In this document: one piece after another, positions 47,553 to 56,173 of the stretch | Numbering within the stretch: position 1 is the stretch's first letter | Layout: each line of letters opens with the position of its first letter | Source: Pedobacter steynii | Lineage (GTDB): Bacteria > Bacteroidota > Bacteroidia > Sphingobacteriales > Sphingobacteriaceae | Assembly (NCBI RefSeq): GCF_900103665.1 | Contig: NZ_FNGY01000011.1 | Coordinates: 225,897-289,896 of the forward strand | Direction: 5' to 3' | Length of the DNA stretch: 64,000 bases | Made by a program: the position numbers and the translations under genes | Notes under the pieces: model-generated | What the model saw: only the letters and a program-made list of their open reading frames with translations | Databases searched by the model: none | What the model was told of the DNA's origin: nothing

Positions 47553-48128
47553 ATGAAATTAGAATTATATAGTGACCAAGACTTGGTGAAGTTATATCTT
47601 ACCGGTGATGAATCGGTTTTGGAAGAACTTCTGAGAAGACATAAGTCGAAAATATACACATCTATCTATTTATTAGTAAAGGATCAATACCTCGCAGAGG
47701 ATATTTTCCAGGATGCATTTATAAAAGTCATCAATACGCTCAGATCAGGGCGTTACAATGAGGAGGGTAAATTTTTACCTTGGGTGATGCGGATTGCGCA
47801 CAATCTGGTGATTGATTATTTCAGGCGTGAGAAACGTGCCCCGATTATCACCAGTGCCGACGGAACAGACATCTTTAACCTCCTTCAGATCCATGAAGAA
47901 AGTGCGGAAGAAAAAATGCTGAGAGAACAAACTCATTTTGACCTTCGTGCAATGATTCATTTATTGCCGGATGATCAGAAGGAAGTGTTAATCATGCGTC
48001 ATTATGCTGACCTCAGTTTTAAAGAAATCGCAGAGCTGACCGACGTGAGTATAAACACAGCATTGGGAAGAATGCGTTACGCTTTAAGCAACCTTCGCAA
48101 GATGATGAAAGTGAAAGAAATCTCCTGA
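47553..48128 (+). CDS. RNA polymerase sigma-70 factor, ECF type
   Basis: A 191-residue ECF sigma factor. Region 2 contains AEDIFQDAFIKVINTL and WVMRIAHNLVIDYFRR; region 4 has DLSFKEIAELTDVSINTALGRMRYAL. No FecR-type anti-sigma gene or TonB receptor is beside it, unlike the usual Bacteroidota transport-linked ECF units. The next gene is a 63-residue protein followed by nth and recA. Its regulon cannot be told from sequence. Confidence 0.92.
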   Translation: MKLELYSDQDLVKLYLTGDESVLEELLRRHKSKIYTSIYLLVKDQYLAEDIFQDAFIKVINTLRSGRYNEEGKFLPWVMRIAHNLVIDYFRREKRAPIITSADGTDIFNLLQIHEESAEEKMLREQTHFDLRAMIHLLPDDQKEVLIMRHYADLSFKEIAELTDVSINTALGRMRYALSNLRKMMKVKEIS

Positions 48129-48194
48129 TTTTTAGTTGGATAAAATGTCCACAAAAAATTGTAGTTTAGGTTAAAATAAATTTATAACAATAAC

Positions 48195-48210
48195 GTTTAC
48201 ATTAGTAAAC
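48195..48210 (+). promoter_or_regulatory. GTTTAC-N4-GTAAAC inverted repeat
   Basis: A perfect 6-4-6 palindrome sits 20 bases before the start of the 63-residue protein gene, just upstream of its probable -7 box (TATTATTG, 48219-48226). The shape and placement fit an operator. Confidence 0.35.
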
Positions 48211-48229
48211 ATATATTTTATTATTGCTT

Positions 48230-48421
48230 ATGATGGAAACCTCTACTTCACTTAACAGACTAAATTGCACACAGCCAAAGCAGGAAAAACCTGCAGTTGA
48301 TGCAGTTATAGAACTCGATATGATGTTCTATGACCACATCAGGCCGCAACTGGACCGCTTAACAAGAAATCCTTCCGATGAAACCATCGAGAAAATTTTA
48401 GCCTACTCCAGAGCGAAGTAA
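48230..48421 (+). CDS. Conserved-looking 63-residue protein of unknown function
   Basis: A small, soluble, mostly helical protein with a central acidic-aromatic stretch (ELDMMFYDHIRPQLDRL) and a helical C-terminus (SDETIEKILAYSRAK). No known domain is recognised. Two adjacent ATG codons (48230, 48233) are possible starts. TATTATTG ends three bases before the first, the same spacing as at nth. It lies between the ECF sigma gene and nth and has its own terminator at 48437-48463. A role linked to the sigma factor is a guess from position only. Confidence 0.65.
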   Translation: MMETSTSLNRLNCTQPKQEKPAVDAVIELDMMFYDHIRPQLDRLTRNPSDETIEKILAYSRAK

Positions 48422-48436
48422 TTTAAAAACGAATTG

Positions 48437-48463
48437 AAGCTGCCTCCAAAAGGCAGCTTTTTT
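48437..48463 (+). terminator. Intrinsic terminator after the 63-residue protein gene
   Basis: AAGCTGCCT (48437-48445) pairs with AGGCAGCTT (48451-48459) around CCAAA and is followed by a T run. Confidence 0.85.
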
Positions 48464-48562
48464 ATGCCCTTATTTTCCAGCTAACTTCCGATAATTCAGA
48501 CCTTAGCACTTCTTTTCTTTTTTTACTGCCGTTTTTTTTAACCTTGTGTTAGTTCTTCTCTT

Positions 48563-48570
48563 TATATTTG
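48563..48570 (+). promoter_or_regulatory. -7 element of nth (leaderless arrangement)
   Basis: TATATTTG is a perfect consensus ending three bases before the nth ATG, with TTG at 48544-48546 as a possible -33. Transcription would begin at or very near the A of the start codon. Confidence 0.55.
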
Positions 48571-48573
48571 CTC

Positions 48574-49242
48574 ATGCTCAAAAAAGACAGATACAAACTT
48601 TTTGTTGCCCACTTTTCTGCAAAACAGCCTGATGCTGAAACAGAATTACATTACAATAACCCATATCAATTATTAGTTGCAGTGATCTTGTCTGCACAGT
48701 GTACAGACAAGCGCATTAATCAGGTCACTCCAGCCTTGTTTCAACGTTTTCCAAATGCAAAAGCATTGGCTGATGTTACACCCGATATTGTTTTCGATTA
48801 TATCAGAAGCGTAAGCTATCCCAATAATAAAGCTAAGCACCTGGTTGGAATGGCAAAAATGCTGTTGAATGACTTCAATAACGAAGTACCTTCTGATATA
48901 GACCAGTTACAAAAGATGCCGGGCGTTGGCCGGAAAACAGCAAATGTTATTGCTTCAGTAATTTATAATGCTCCTGCAATGGCCGTAGATACCCATGTAT
49001 TCCGGGTCTCCAGAAGAATCGGTTTATCTTCTGGAAAAACACCTTTGGCAGTCGAGAAAGAATTGGTAAAGAACCTTCCCAAGGAGACGATTCATGTGGC
49101 ACACCATTGGCTGATCCTTCATGGCCGCTATGTTTGCCTGGCCAGATCGCCGAAATGCAGCATTTGCGAAATAACCAATATTTGTAAATATTTTCAACAA
49201 AATAATAAAATAACTAAAATAATTAGCGAAAAACAGGACTAG
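48574..49242 (+). CDS. nth: Endonuclease III (DNA glycosylase/AP lyase)
   Basis: A 222-residue Nth that removes oxidised pyrimidines in base excision repair. The helix-hairpin-helix LQKMPGVGRKTAN contains the catalytic Lys121, and Asp139 is in VDTHV. A [4Fe-4S] cluster is formed by Cys188, Cys195, Cys198 and Cys204 (C-x6-C-x2-C-x5-C). I use the ATG at 48574; a TTG two codons earlier lies inside the promoter box. It precedes recA on the same strand but recA has its own promoter. Confidence 0.96.
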   Translation: MLKKDRYKLFVAHFSAKQPDAETELHYNNPYQLLVAVILSAQCTDKRINQVTPALFQRFPNAKALADVTPDIVFDYIRSVSYPNNKAKHLVGMAKMLLNDFNNEVPSDIDQLQKMPGVGRKTANVIASVIYNAPAMAVDTHVFRVSRRIGLSSGKTPLAVEKELVKNLPKETIHVAHHWLILHGRYVCLARSPKCSICEITNICKYFQQNNKITKIISEKQD

Positions 49243-49264
49243 TCAAAAAAAATACTTTTATTTC

Positions 49265-49294
49265 TTGCATTAGAATAAACATTAGCTATATTTG
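49265..49294 (+). promoter_or_regulatory. recA promoter
   Basis: TTG (49265-49267) and a perfect TATATTTG (49287-49294) are 19 bases apart, the best promoter match in the window. The implied start is near 49298 with a leader of about 75 bases. The -7 box is flanked by ATTAGC and GCTAAT. Confidence 0.65.
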
Positions 49295-49309
49295 CTAATA
49301 TAATTAGCA
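49293..49309 (+). promoter_or_regulatory. Inverted repeat over the recA transcription start
   Basis: TGCTAAT-ATA-ATTAGCA is a perfect 7-3-7 palindrome spanning the predicted start of recA transcription. A further half-site ATTAGC lies at 49281-49286 upstream of the -7 box. The placement suits a repressor such as an SOS regulator (inference). Confidence 0.4.
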
Positions 49310-49373
49310 TGTAAGTAGAAGTTATTGATTCTTCCAACGGTAATATTTTATCTTACTCCCAGAATTTAATAAT

Positions 49374-50387
49374 ATGAGCGTAAACGCAGACAAATTAAAA
49401 GCATTACAACTTACTTTAGATAAGTTAGAGAAATCGTATGGTAAAGGTACCGTTATGAAACTAGGTGATAATGCTGTAGAGCCTATTGAATCGATTTCTA
49501 CAGGATCAATTAGTTTAGATATTGCCTTAGGCATTGGTGGTGTTCCAAAAGGAAGAGTGATCGAAATATACGGTCCTGAATCCTCTGGTAAAACGACCTT
49601 GGCTACTCATATTATTGCAGAAGCACAAAAACAAGGCGGAATTGCAGCATTCATCGATGCGGAACATGCTTTCGATAAAAATTATGCAAAAAAACTGGGT
49701 GTTGATGTCGATAACTTATTAATATCTCAACCAGATAATGGAGAACAGGCACTGGAAATTGCAGACAATCTGATCAGATCAGGAGCCATAGACGTGATTG
49801 TTATTGACTCTGTTGCGGCACTTGTTCCTAAAGCAGAGATTGAAGGTGAAATGGGTGATTCCAAAATGGGATTACAAGCCCGCTTAATGTCACAGGCCCT
49901 TCGTAAGTTAACAGGAACCATTGCTAAAACAGGATGTTGCTGTATCTTCATCAACCAGTTGCGTGAAAAAATTGGTGTGATGTTTGGAAACCCTGAAACA
50001 ACAACCGGTGGTAATGCATTGAAATTCTATGCTTCCGTACGTTTGGATATTCGTAGAACCTCTCAGATTAAAGATTCTGATGAAGTTTCAGGAAACAGAG
50101 TAAAAGTGAAAATTGTAAAGAATAAAGTTGCCCCTCCATTCCGAATTGCAGAATTCGACATTATGTTTGGTGAAGGTATTTCAAAAACCGGAGAGATCAT
50201 CGATTTAGGTGTAGATTTCAACATCATCAAAAAAGCAGGTTCATGGTTCTCTTATGGAGAGACTAAACTTGGTCAGGGAAGAGATGCCGTTAAACAATTG
50301 TTATTGGATAACCCAGAACTTTCTGAGGAAATTGAAGCTAAAATCAGAGCTGAAGTAACTGGCGAAAAATTAGAAGAAAGAGCTTAA
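49374..50387 (+). CDS. recA: Recombinase RecA
   Basis: A 337-residue RecA for homologous recombination and SOS signalling. Walker A GPESSGKT is at 67-74, Walker B is DVIVIDSVAAL, and the L2 loop region FGNPETTTGGNALKFYAS is conserved. The C-terminal domain is short. It has its own promoter at 49265-49294 and a very strong palindromic terminator immediately downstream. Confidence 0.98.
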   Translation: MSVNADKLKALQLTLDKLEKSYGKGTVMKLGDNAVEPIESISTGSISLDIALGIGGVPKGRVIEIYGPESSGKTTLATHIIAEAQKQGGIAAFIDAEHAFDKNYAKKLGVDVDNLLISQPDNGEQALEIADNLIRSGAIDVIVIDSVAALVPKAEIEGEMGDSKMGLQARLMSQALRKLTGTIAKTGCCCIFINQLREKIGVMFGNPETTTGGNALKFYASVRLDIRRTSQIKDSDEVSGNRVKVKIVKNKVAPPFRIAEFDIMFGEGISKTGEIIDLGVDFNIIKKAGSWFSYGETKLGQGRDAVKQLLLDNPELSEEIEAKIRAEVTGEKLEERA

Positions 50388-50398
50388 TTCTTATTCTT

Positions 50399-50450
50399 AA
50401 TATACGAAAAGGCCGGCTTTGTAATTACAAAGCCGGCCTTTTCGTATATT
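50399..50450 (+). terminator. 52-bp perfect palindrome terminating recA
   Basis: Bases 50399-50450 read identically on both strands (26-bp arms, no obligatory loop). A GC-rich core (GGCCGGC) is flanked by AAAA/TTTT tracts. It starts 12 bases past the recA stop and lies 17 bases from the stop of the convergent 59-residue gene, so it probably terminates both. Confidence 0.85.
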
Positions 50451-50466
50451 TTTAAATTTTTATTTA

Positions 50467-50646
50467 TTACATCTTCATATATTTCGCATCTACATAGATG
50501 GCCACAATAACTGCTACTATAATTGCAGCAAGCAATACGGCTAACCCAAGATAATTTCGCTTTTTATCCTGTTTGATCAACCAAACGATAAAAATGATAA
50601 AAGGAATCAGCATTAAACCGAAAAAAATAAAACTCGTTGCACTCAT
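50467..50646 (-). CDS. 59-residue two-helix membrane protein
   Basis: A small open frame starts at ATG 50644-50646 and ends at TAA 50467-50469. It encodes a protein with two hydrophobic helices: FIFFGLMLIPFIIFIVWLI (about 6-24) and LGLAVLLAAIIVAVIVAIYV (about 33-52). A basic cytosolic-looking loop KQDKKRN joins them. It follows tsaD by 17 bases on the same strand and shares a terminator with recA. No family is recognised. The clean helix-loop-helix layout and operon position argue that it is real. Confidence 0.65.
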   Translation of the reverse strand: MSATSFIFFGLMLIPFIIFIVWLIKQDKKRNYLGLAVLLAAIIVAVIVAIYVDAKYMKM

Positions 50647-50663
50647 AATTCGCTGTTATTATA

Positions 50664-51665
50664 TTAAAAATTCATCCTGGATATCGGAGCAACATCCTGT
50701 TCCACAAAGTCTCCGTTTAAATACTTCTGATATCCCGCAATAGCAATCATTGCCGCATTATCCGTACAATATTCAAAAGCAGGGATATATACGTTCCAGC
50801 CAGACTCCTCTGCCCTTTTCTGCAACGCTTCCCTCAGCCCACTATTGGCCGAAACTCCACCGGCAATCGCAATTTCTTTAATTCCATACTGTTTCGCTGC
50901 CTTTCTCAACTTATTGAGCAGAATATGTACTATGCTATATTGAACAGAAGCACAAATATCATTCAAATGTTCCGATATAAAGTCAGGATTTTCCTTTTCT
51001 TGCTTTCTGATGAAATATAATATCGCAGTCTTCAATCCGCTAAAACTATAGTTCAGATCTTTGATCTGTGGTTCCGGGAACTTAAATGCCAATGGATTTC
51101 CAAGTTTCGCATGTTTGTCGATCAACGGACCACCAGGATAAGGGAGATTGAGGATTTTGGCCGTTTTATCAAAAGCCTCTCCCGCTGCGTCATCCAGCGT
51201 TTCTCCAACGATCTCCATATCGAAGTAATCCTTCACCAGGACAATCTGTGTATGTCCTCCGGAAACAGTCAGGCATAAAAAAGGGAAAGCAGGCTTCGGT
51301 TCATCAATAAAATGAGCCAAAATATGTGCATGCATATGATTTACAGCCACCAAAGGCAAATCCAGTGCCAAGGCAAAAGACTTCGCAAAAGAAACCCCAA
51401 CCAACAAAGAACCTAATAAACCCGGTCCCCGGGTAAAAGCAACCGCATTTAGCTCCTTTTTGTCTACATTAGCGTCTATTAAGGCCTGTTGTATCACAGG
51501 CACTATATTTTGTTGGTGTACCCTCGAAGCTAGTTCAGGAATTACACCACCATAATTTTCATGAATTGTTTGGTTTGCAATAACATTGGCAGTAATTTTG
51601 CCGTTGTTACAGATAGCAACCGAAGTTTCATCACAAGAAGATTCAATAGCGAGTATTACTGGCAC
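50664..51665 (-). CDS. tsaD: tRNA N6-threonylcarbamoyladenosine transferase TsaD
   Basis: A 333-residue TsaD (Kae1/Gcp) that transfers threonylcarbamoyl to A37 of ANN-decoding tRNAs together with TsaB and TsaE. The metal-binding HMHAH is at 110-114. ESSCDETS starts at residue 8, and the conserved SGGHTQIV and GGVSANSGL follow. A perfect TAGTTTTG box at 51685-51692 (minus strand) would give a 16-base leader. It is divergent from the TamB-like gene. Confidence 0.97.
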   Translation of the reverse strand: MPVILAIESSCDETSVAICNNGKITANVIANQTIHENYGGVIPELASRVHQQNIVPVIQQALIDANVDKKELNAVAFTRGPGLLGSLLVGVSFAKSFALALDLPLVAVNHMHAHILAHFIDEPKPAFPFLCLTVSGGHTQIVLVKDYFDMEIVGETLDDAAGEAFDKTAKILNLPYPGGPLIDKHAKLGNPLAFKFPEPQIKDLNYSFSGLKTAILYFIRKQEKENPDFISEHLNDICASVQYSIVHILLNKLRKAAKQYGIKEIAIAGGVSANSGLREALQKRAEESGWNVYIPAFEYCTDNAAMIAIAGYQKYLNGDFVEQDVAPISRMNF

Positions 51666-51684
51666 AATGATTATAATTAAGCTA

Positions 51685-51692
51685 CAAAACTA
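51685..51692 (-). promoter_or_regulatory. -7 element of tsaD
   Basis: TAGTTTTG on the minus strand is a perfect consensus match 20 bases upstream of tsaD. It overlaps the proposed ATT start codon of the divergent TamB-like gene. Confidence 0.5.
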
Positions 51693-54600
51693 TTAAAAAA
51701 CTATTAAAAATACTTCTTTGGTTTGTTGCATCAGTGTTATTACTAGTTGCGATCCTGTTATTCGCGCTTCAATTCAAGCCCGTGCAGACTTTTGTAGCAA
51801 AAAAAGCAGCAGCGTATTTATCAAAAGAGCTCAATACCACCATCTCCTTAACCGGAATATATATCAAACCATTCAAATCTGTTGTTCTTGAAAATCTGCT
51901 CGTCCTCGACCAACAGAAAGATACGCTTTTGAATACACCCAAACTTCTGGTAGATATCAATCAGCTTTCGTTGGAGAAGAGAATTATCGATGTGAATACC
52001 GTTCAGTTAAATGACGGCATTTTTTTTCTCAAATCTTATAAAGACGAATCAACCAATCTTGATTTCATTATTGACTACTTCGATTCCGGTACAACGACGG
52101 TAAAGAAGAAGAAGAAACCTTACAAAATCACTTTTGACCGTATCATCCTTAACAACATCAATTTCAAGTATAAAAACCTTAAAATTGATACGGTCATGAA
52201 AGGGGTGAATTTCGAAGATGTCCACCTGAGCAATTTAAATGGAATCTTCGAGAAACTCAATACGACCGATCATATCATCCAGGCAGACATTAAAAACCTG
52301 ACTTTTAAAGAGAAAAGTGGCTTTTACCTCAAAAATTTAACGGCCTTTACCACCGTCGACACCAACAAAATTGAGCTTCAAAAATTGTTATTGGAAACAA
52401 ACCATAGCACGCTTAAGGATTATTTCAAAATGAGCTTTAATAAGTTCAGGGATTTTAATGATTATGTGAATAAAATCAGAATGAAGGCTAATTTTAAAGA
52501 TAGCCATATTGATTCCCGTGATGTATCATTCTTCACTTCCGAACTGGATCAGATGAATTTAAACCTGGATGTTGATGGACAGATTACTGGTCTGGTGAAT
52601 AACCTCAGGGCTAAAAAATTAGCTATAAAAGCGGGAAAAGCAACCCATATCAAAGGAGATTTCACCCTCAAAGGGCTACCTGTTCTAAAAGAAACCTTCA
52701 TGGATCTCAAGATTGAGATGGCAGGAACCAATAAAAAAGACCTCGACCAATTATTAACAAGTATTACCGGAAAAAAAGCAAAGACCATACCTGAGGTCGT
52801 TTCCAAATTTGGAAATGTAAACTTTAATGGCTCCTTTACCGGTTTTCAAAATGATTTTATTGCCTATGGGGAATTCAAAACCCAGCTGGGACGCGTAGTT
52901 TCCGACGTAAACATGAAAATCGATAAGAAAGGAACGCCTTCCTATTCCGGAAATGTAAAGACATACGACTTCAATCTGGGTAATCTGGTCGACGAAAAAA
53001 CTCTTGGAAGAATTACGGCCTCTTTAAATGTGAAAGGCCGTGGCACAGAAATCAAAAGTCTTTACGAAAAGCTAAATGGTGACATTGATTACATTGATTT
53101 CAACAACTACAGGTACACAAATGTCAACATTGATGGAACTTTTGAAAAAAAGTATTTTGATGGAAATTTAAAAATAGATGATAAAAATCTGAAGCTCAAC
53201 TTCGACGGTGGAGTAAATTTAAATGGCAAACTTCCTCAATTCAACTTCAAAGCCGACATTAAAAAAGCAAGGCTGAGGGCACTTAAATTATACAAAGATT
53301 CTCTCCAGGTAGATGCCACATTCAGTACGAACTTTTCCGGGACCAATCTGGACAATATTCAGGGAAATCTATTAGTCCAACACGTACAACTTAACAACGT
53401 AAAAGGAATTTATCATATTGATTCCATACAACTAAATGCCAGTGGTATCGGAAGGGATAGAAGCCTAACGATCAATTCCGACATCTTAGATGCCAGTATA
53501 AAGGGTCAGTATGACTTGAATACATTACCCTCCTATTTCAAGACACTCGCCAAAACCTATATCCCTTCACTAAAAGCAGAAATCATCAACTATAAGGAGC
53601 AGATTTTCCAGTTTAATTTAAAAATTAAAAAGTTTGAGCCTGTGGCCCAGCTCCTTGTTCCGGGACTGGAAATCGAAGATCAGGCCATTTTCATTGGAAA
53701 CTTTGACTCCCAAAAGAAGACGGCAACGGTAAATGGCTTTGTAAAAAAACTCAAGTATGATGGAATTGTAGTCAACAATATTATTGTCGACGAGAATACA
53801 TCCCTCAATCAGCTTCAAGCCATCATCACCTCAGACCGCGTAGATATAAATGACAGTTTATATATCAAAAATGTCAATATTTCAAATATTCTCCGCAACG
53901 ACAGTCTGACCTTAAACGTTAAACTTGCCAACTCTGACGATGCCAACTCACTTGATTTGAATGGTCTTGTTGAATTTGCTACCGACACTGTAGGGCGGAT
54001 TACCATCCTTCCCTCCATACTAAAAATCAATAATGAAGACTGGAAAATTCAGGAAAAAGTAAGGATTAGTTTTCATGATGGCAAAACACAAATCAACAAC
54101 TTCGACCTGAGCAACGGCCATCAGCTACTCAAAATCAATGGGATTCTTTCCAAAGATCCCGACGACCTGATTCTGGTTGGCTTCGAAAAATTTGACCTGG
54201 AAACTTTAAATCCTTTCGTTAAAGGTCTTGGTGTCAAACTATCCGGGCATCTCAACGGAGAGACAAAGCTCTATCAGGTACTAAAATCACCCAAAATTTC
54301 TGACAACATTACCATAGATTCCCTCAGGTTCAATGACACTTACATTGGAAGTTTAACAGATACTTCTTCTTATCATAAAGCCAACAATGTGGCCAACATT
54401 TACACCACCATTATTGCGCGTGATAAGGAAACATTGAGAGCGAGAGGAAGCCTTGATCTCGGAAAAAAAGAAATAGACGTCCATGTAAAGCTGGATGAGA
54501 CAGAGCTGGCTGTTCTGGAACCTTTTGTAAAAAAACTCGTTTCCAAGTTAAAAGGCAATATCTCGGCGGATCTGACTGTCAAAGGTCCTTTCGAAAAACC

Positions 54601-56164
54601 AGAAATTAATGGAGAAGTAGCATTTGACAAAGGGAAAATGACCATCAATTATCTTCAGACAGCCTATACGCTAGATGATCAGGTGGTGATTGACAATAGT
54701 GTCATCAGAATCCATGACCTTAAATTAATTGATGTAGACAATAACCAGGCAGTGGCAAATGGATCCGTCGACCTGAACAATATTGACAATCCAACAATTG
54801 ATGTCGTTGTGAAGGCTAAAAACTTCATGGCACTCAACACAACCGAAAAGGACAATCCTGTTTACTATGGGCAGGCCTATGGAACCGGAACATTTATATT
54901 CAAGGGGCCTACCAACCGGATGTTCATTGATATTGATGCAAAAACGGAGAAAGGAACCGTATTTAACCTTCCGTTAAATAGTTCTGAAACAGTTTCGAGT
55001 AAGGATTTCATCACATTCGTAAGTAAGGACACCACTAAAACAGTGAAAAAGCAAACCAGTTTTGATGGGCTTACCATGAATCTGAAACTGGATGTGGATG
55101 CGAACAGTGTAGCCAATATCTTCACCACTCTTGGAAACCTTAGTGGAAGAGGAAATGCAACTGACCTTACTTTAAAAATCAATAGCCTGGGTGATTTCGA
55201 CATGTCGGGAGATTATATCATTGAAAATGGTAGCTTCGATTTCACCGCACAGGAGGTGATCAATAAGAAATTCAATATCAGACAGGGTGGAACGATCCGG
55301 TGGACAGGCAACCCTACCGCTGCCCAAATACAATTGAAGGCGATATACGCGCTTAGAACAAGCCTGAGAGACCTCTATACTGCTGCTAACAGAGATCCGG
55401 GCAGTAGTAAAGATGAGCGGGTACTAACCGAAGTTGAAATGGGACTCTCGGGGCTATTGTTAAAACCTGATATTAAACTGGATATCTTCTTCCCATCAAA
55501 CCCCGCAATTAAGGAAGAAATGCAGGCCTATTTCAACGATTCCAATAACCTTAATTTACAGGCATTGAGCTTAATCATCAGAAGAAGCTTTGCTCCGGGC
55601 ACAGGAAACGAGGATTTAGGAAAGCAACTAACCAATGGGGTAACGAGTACAGCAACAGAGCTGTTATTTAATCAGCTGAACAATGTGCTTTCTTCATTAA
55701 ATCTGGATTTTGTGGACTTCAATGTTCGCTCGTTAACGGAAGCCAATGCCTCGTTCAGACTGTTTAATGACCGTGTTATCCTGAATGCCGGAATTGTAAA
55801 CAGAGGCAGTACGAATGATTTATCGCTTTCAGGTTTCACAAGAAATAATGTAGGGGGTGAAGTAGAGATTCTTGGTCTAATCAAAAAGGATGGGACTTTG
55901 ATCGGTAAAGTATCCAATAAACCACCCACACAACAAACCATCTTTACGACTTCCGGCATCAACCAGAATAACAATGTGACCTCGTTAGGGCTGGTTTATA
56001 CCCAACAGTTTGATAGCTTCAGGGAATTCCTCCAGAAAATAACCGGGAAGTACAAAAGGGATCAAAAGAAAAAAGCCCAGCATGGAGAAATCCCCAAAAC
56101 CAGGCAGTTAATTAACAAAGAGGCCATTCTTAACGAACAGCAAAAGAATAACCCTAAGAAATAG
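51692..56164 (+). CDS. TamB-like translocation/assembly protein (AsmA-superfamily lipid-transfer type)
   Basis: About 1490 residues. An N-terminal membrane anchor is followed by a very long repetitive beta-rich body and a C-terminal TamB/DUF490 domain (TEVEMGLSGLLLKPDIKLDIFFPS, LLFNQLNNVLSSL). TamB-like proteins bridge the inner and outer membranes and help barrel assembly or phospholipid transport. I start it at ATT 51692, because that gives M-KKLLKILLWFVAS, a basic start before the anchor. The first conventional start, GTG 51734, would begin inside the hydrophobic helix. It is divergent from tsaD and ends ten bases from ribBA. Confidence 0.9.
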   Translation: MKKLLKILLWFVASVLLLVAILLFALQFKPVQTFVAKKAAAYLSKELNTTISLTGIYIKPFKSVVLENLLVLDQQKDTLLNTPKLLVDINQLSLEKRIIDVNTVQLNDGIFFLKSYKDESTNLDFIIDYFDSGTTTVKKKKKPYKITFDRIILNNINFKYKNLKIDTVMKGVNFEDVHLSNLNGIFEKLNTTDHIIQADIKNLTFKEKSGFYLKNLTAFTTVDTNKIELQKLLLETNHSTLKDYFKMSFNKFRDFNDYVNKIRMKANFKDSHIDSRDVSFFTSELDQMNLNLDVDGQITGLVNNLRAKKLAIKAGKATHIKGDFTLKGLPVLKETFMDLKIEMAGTNKKDLDQLLTSITGKKAKTIPEVVSKFGNVNFNGSFTGFQNDFIAYGEFKTQLGRVVSDVNMKIDKKGTPSYSGNVKTYDFNLGNLVDEKTLGRITASLNVKGRGTEIKSLYEKLNGDIDYIDFNNYRYTNVNIDGTFEKKYFDGNLKIDDKNLKLNFDGGVNLNGKLPQFNFKADIKKARLRALKLYKDSLQVDATFSTNFSGTNLDNIQGNLLVQHVQLNNVKGIYHIDSIQLNASGIGRDRSLTINSDILDASIKGQYDLNTLPSYFKTLAKTYIPSLKAEIINYKEQIFQFNLKIKKFEPVAQLLVPGLEIEDQAIFIGNFDSQKKTATVNGFVKKLKYDGIVVNNIIVDENTSLNQLQAIITSDRVDINDSLYIKNVNISNILRNDSLTLNVKLANSDDANSLDLNGLVEFATDTVGRITILPSILKINNEDWKIQEKVRISFHDGKTQINNFDLSNGHQLLKINGILSKDPDDLILVGFEKFDLETLNPFVKGLGVKLSGHLNGETKLYQVLKSPKISDNITIDSLRFNDTYIGSLTDTSSYHKANNVANIYTTIIARDKETLRARGSLDLGKKEIDVHVKLDETELAVLEPFVKKLVSKLKGNISADLTVKGPFEKPEINGEVAFDKGKMTINYLQTAYTLDDQVVIDNSVIRIHDLKLIDVDNNQAVANGSVDLNNIDNPTIDVVVKAKNFMALNTTEKDNPVYYGQAYGTGTFIFKGPTNRMFIDIDAKTEKGTVFNLPLNSSETVSSKDFITFVSKDTTKTVKKQTSFDGLTMNLKLDVDANSVANIFTTLGNLSGRGNATDLTLKINSLGDFDMSGDYIIENGSFDFTAQEVINKKFNIRQGGTIRWTGNPTAAQIQLKAIYALRTSLRDLYTAANRDPGSSKDERVLTEVEMGLSGLLLKPDIKLDIFFPSNPAIKEEMQAYFNDSNNLNLQALSLIIRRSFAPGTGNEDLGKQLTNGVTSTATELLFNQLNNVLSSLNLDFVDFNVRSLTEANASFRLFNDRVILNAGIVNRGSTNDLSLSGFTRNNVGGEVEILGLIKKDGTLIGKVSNKPPTQQTIFTTSGINQNNNVTSLGLVYTQQFDSFREFLQKITGKYKRDQKKKAQHGEIPKTRQLINKEAILNEQQKNNPKK

Positions 56165-56173
56165 GCTTTCTTT

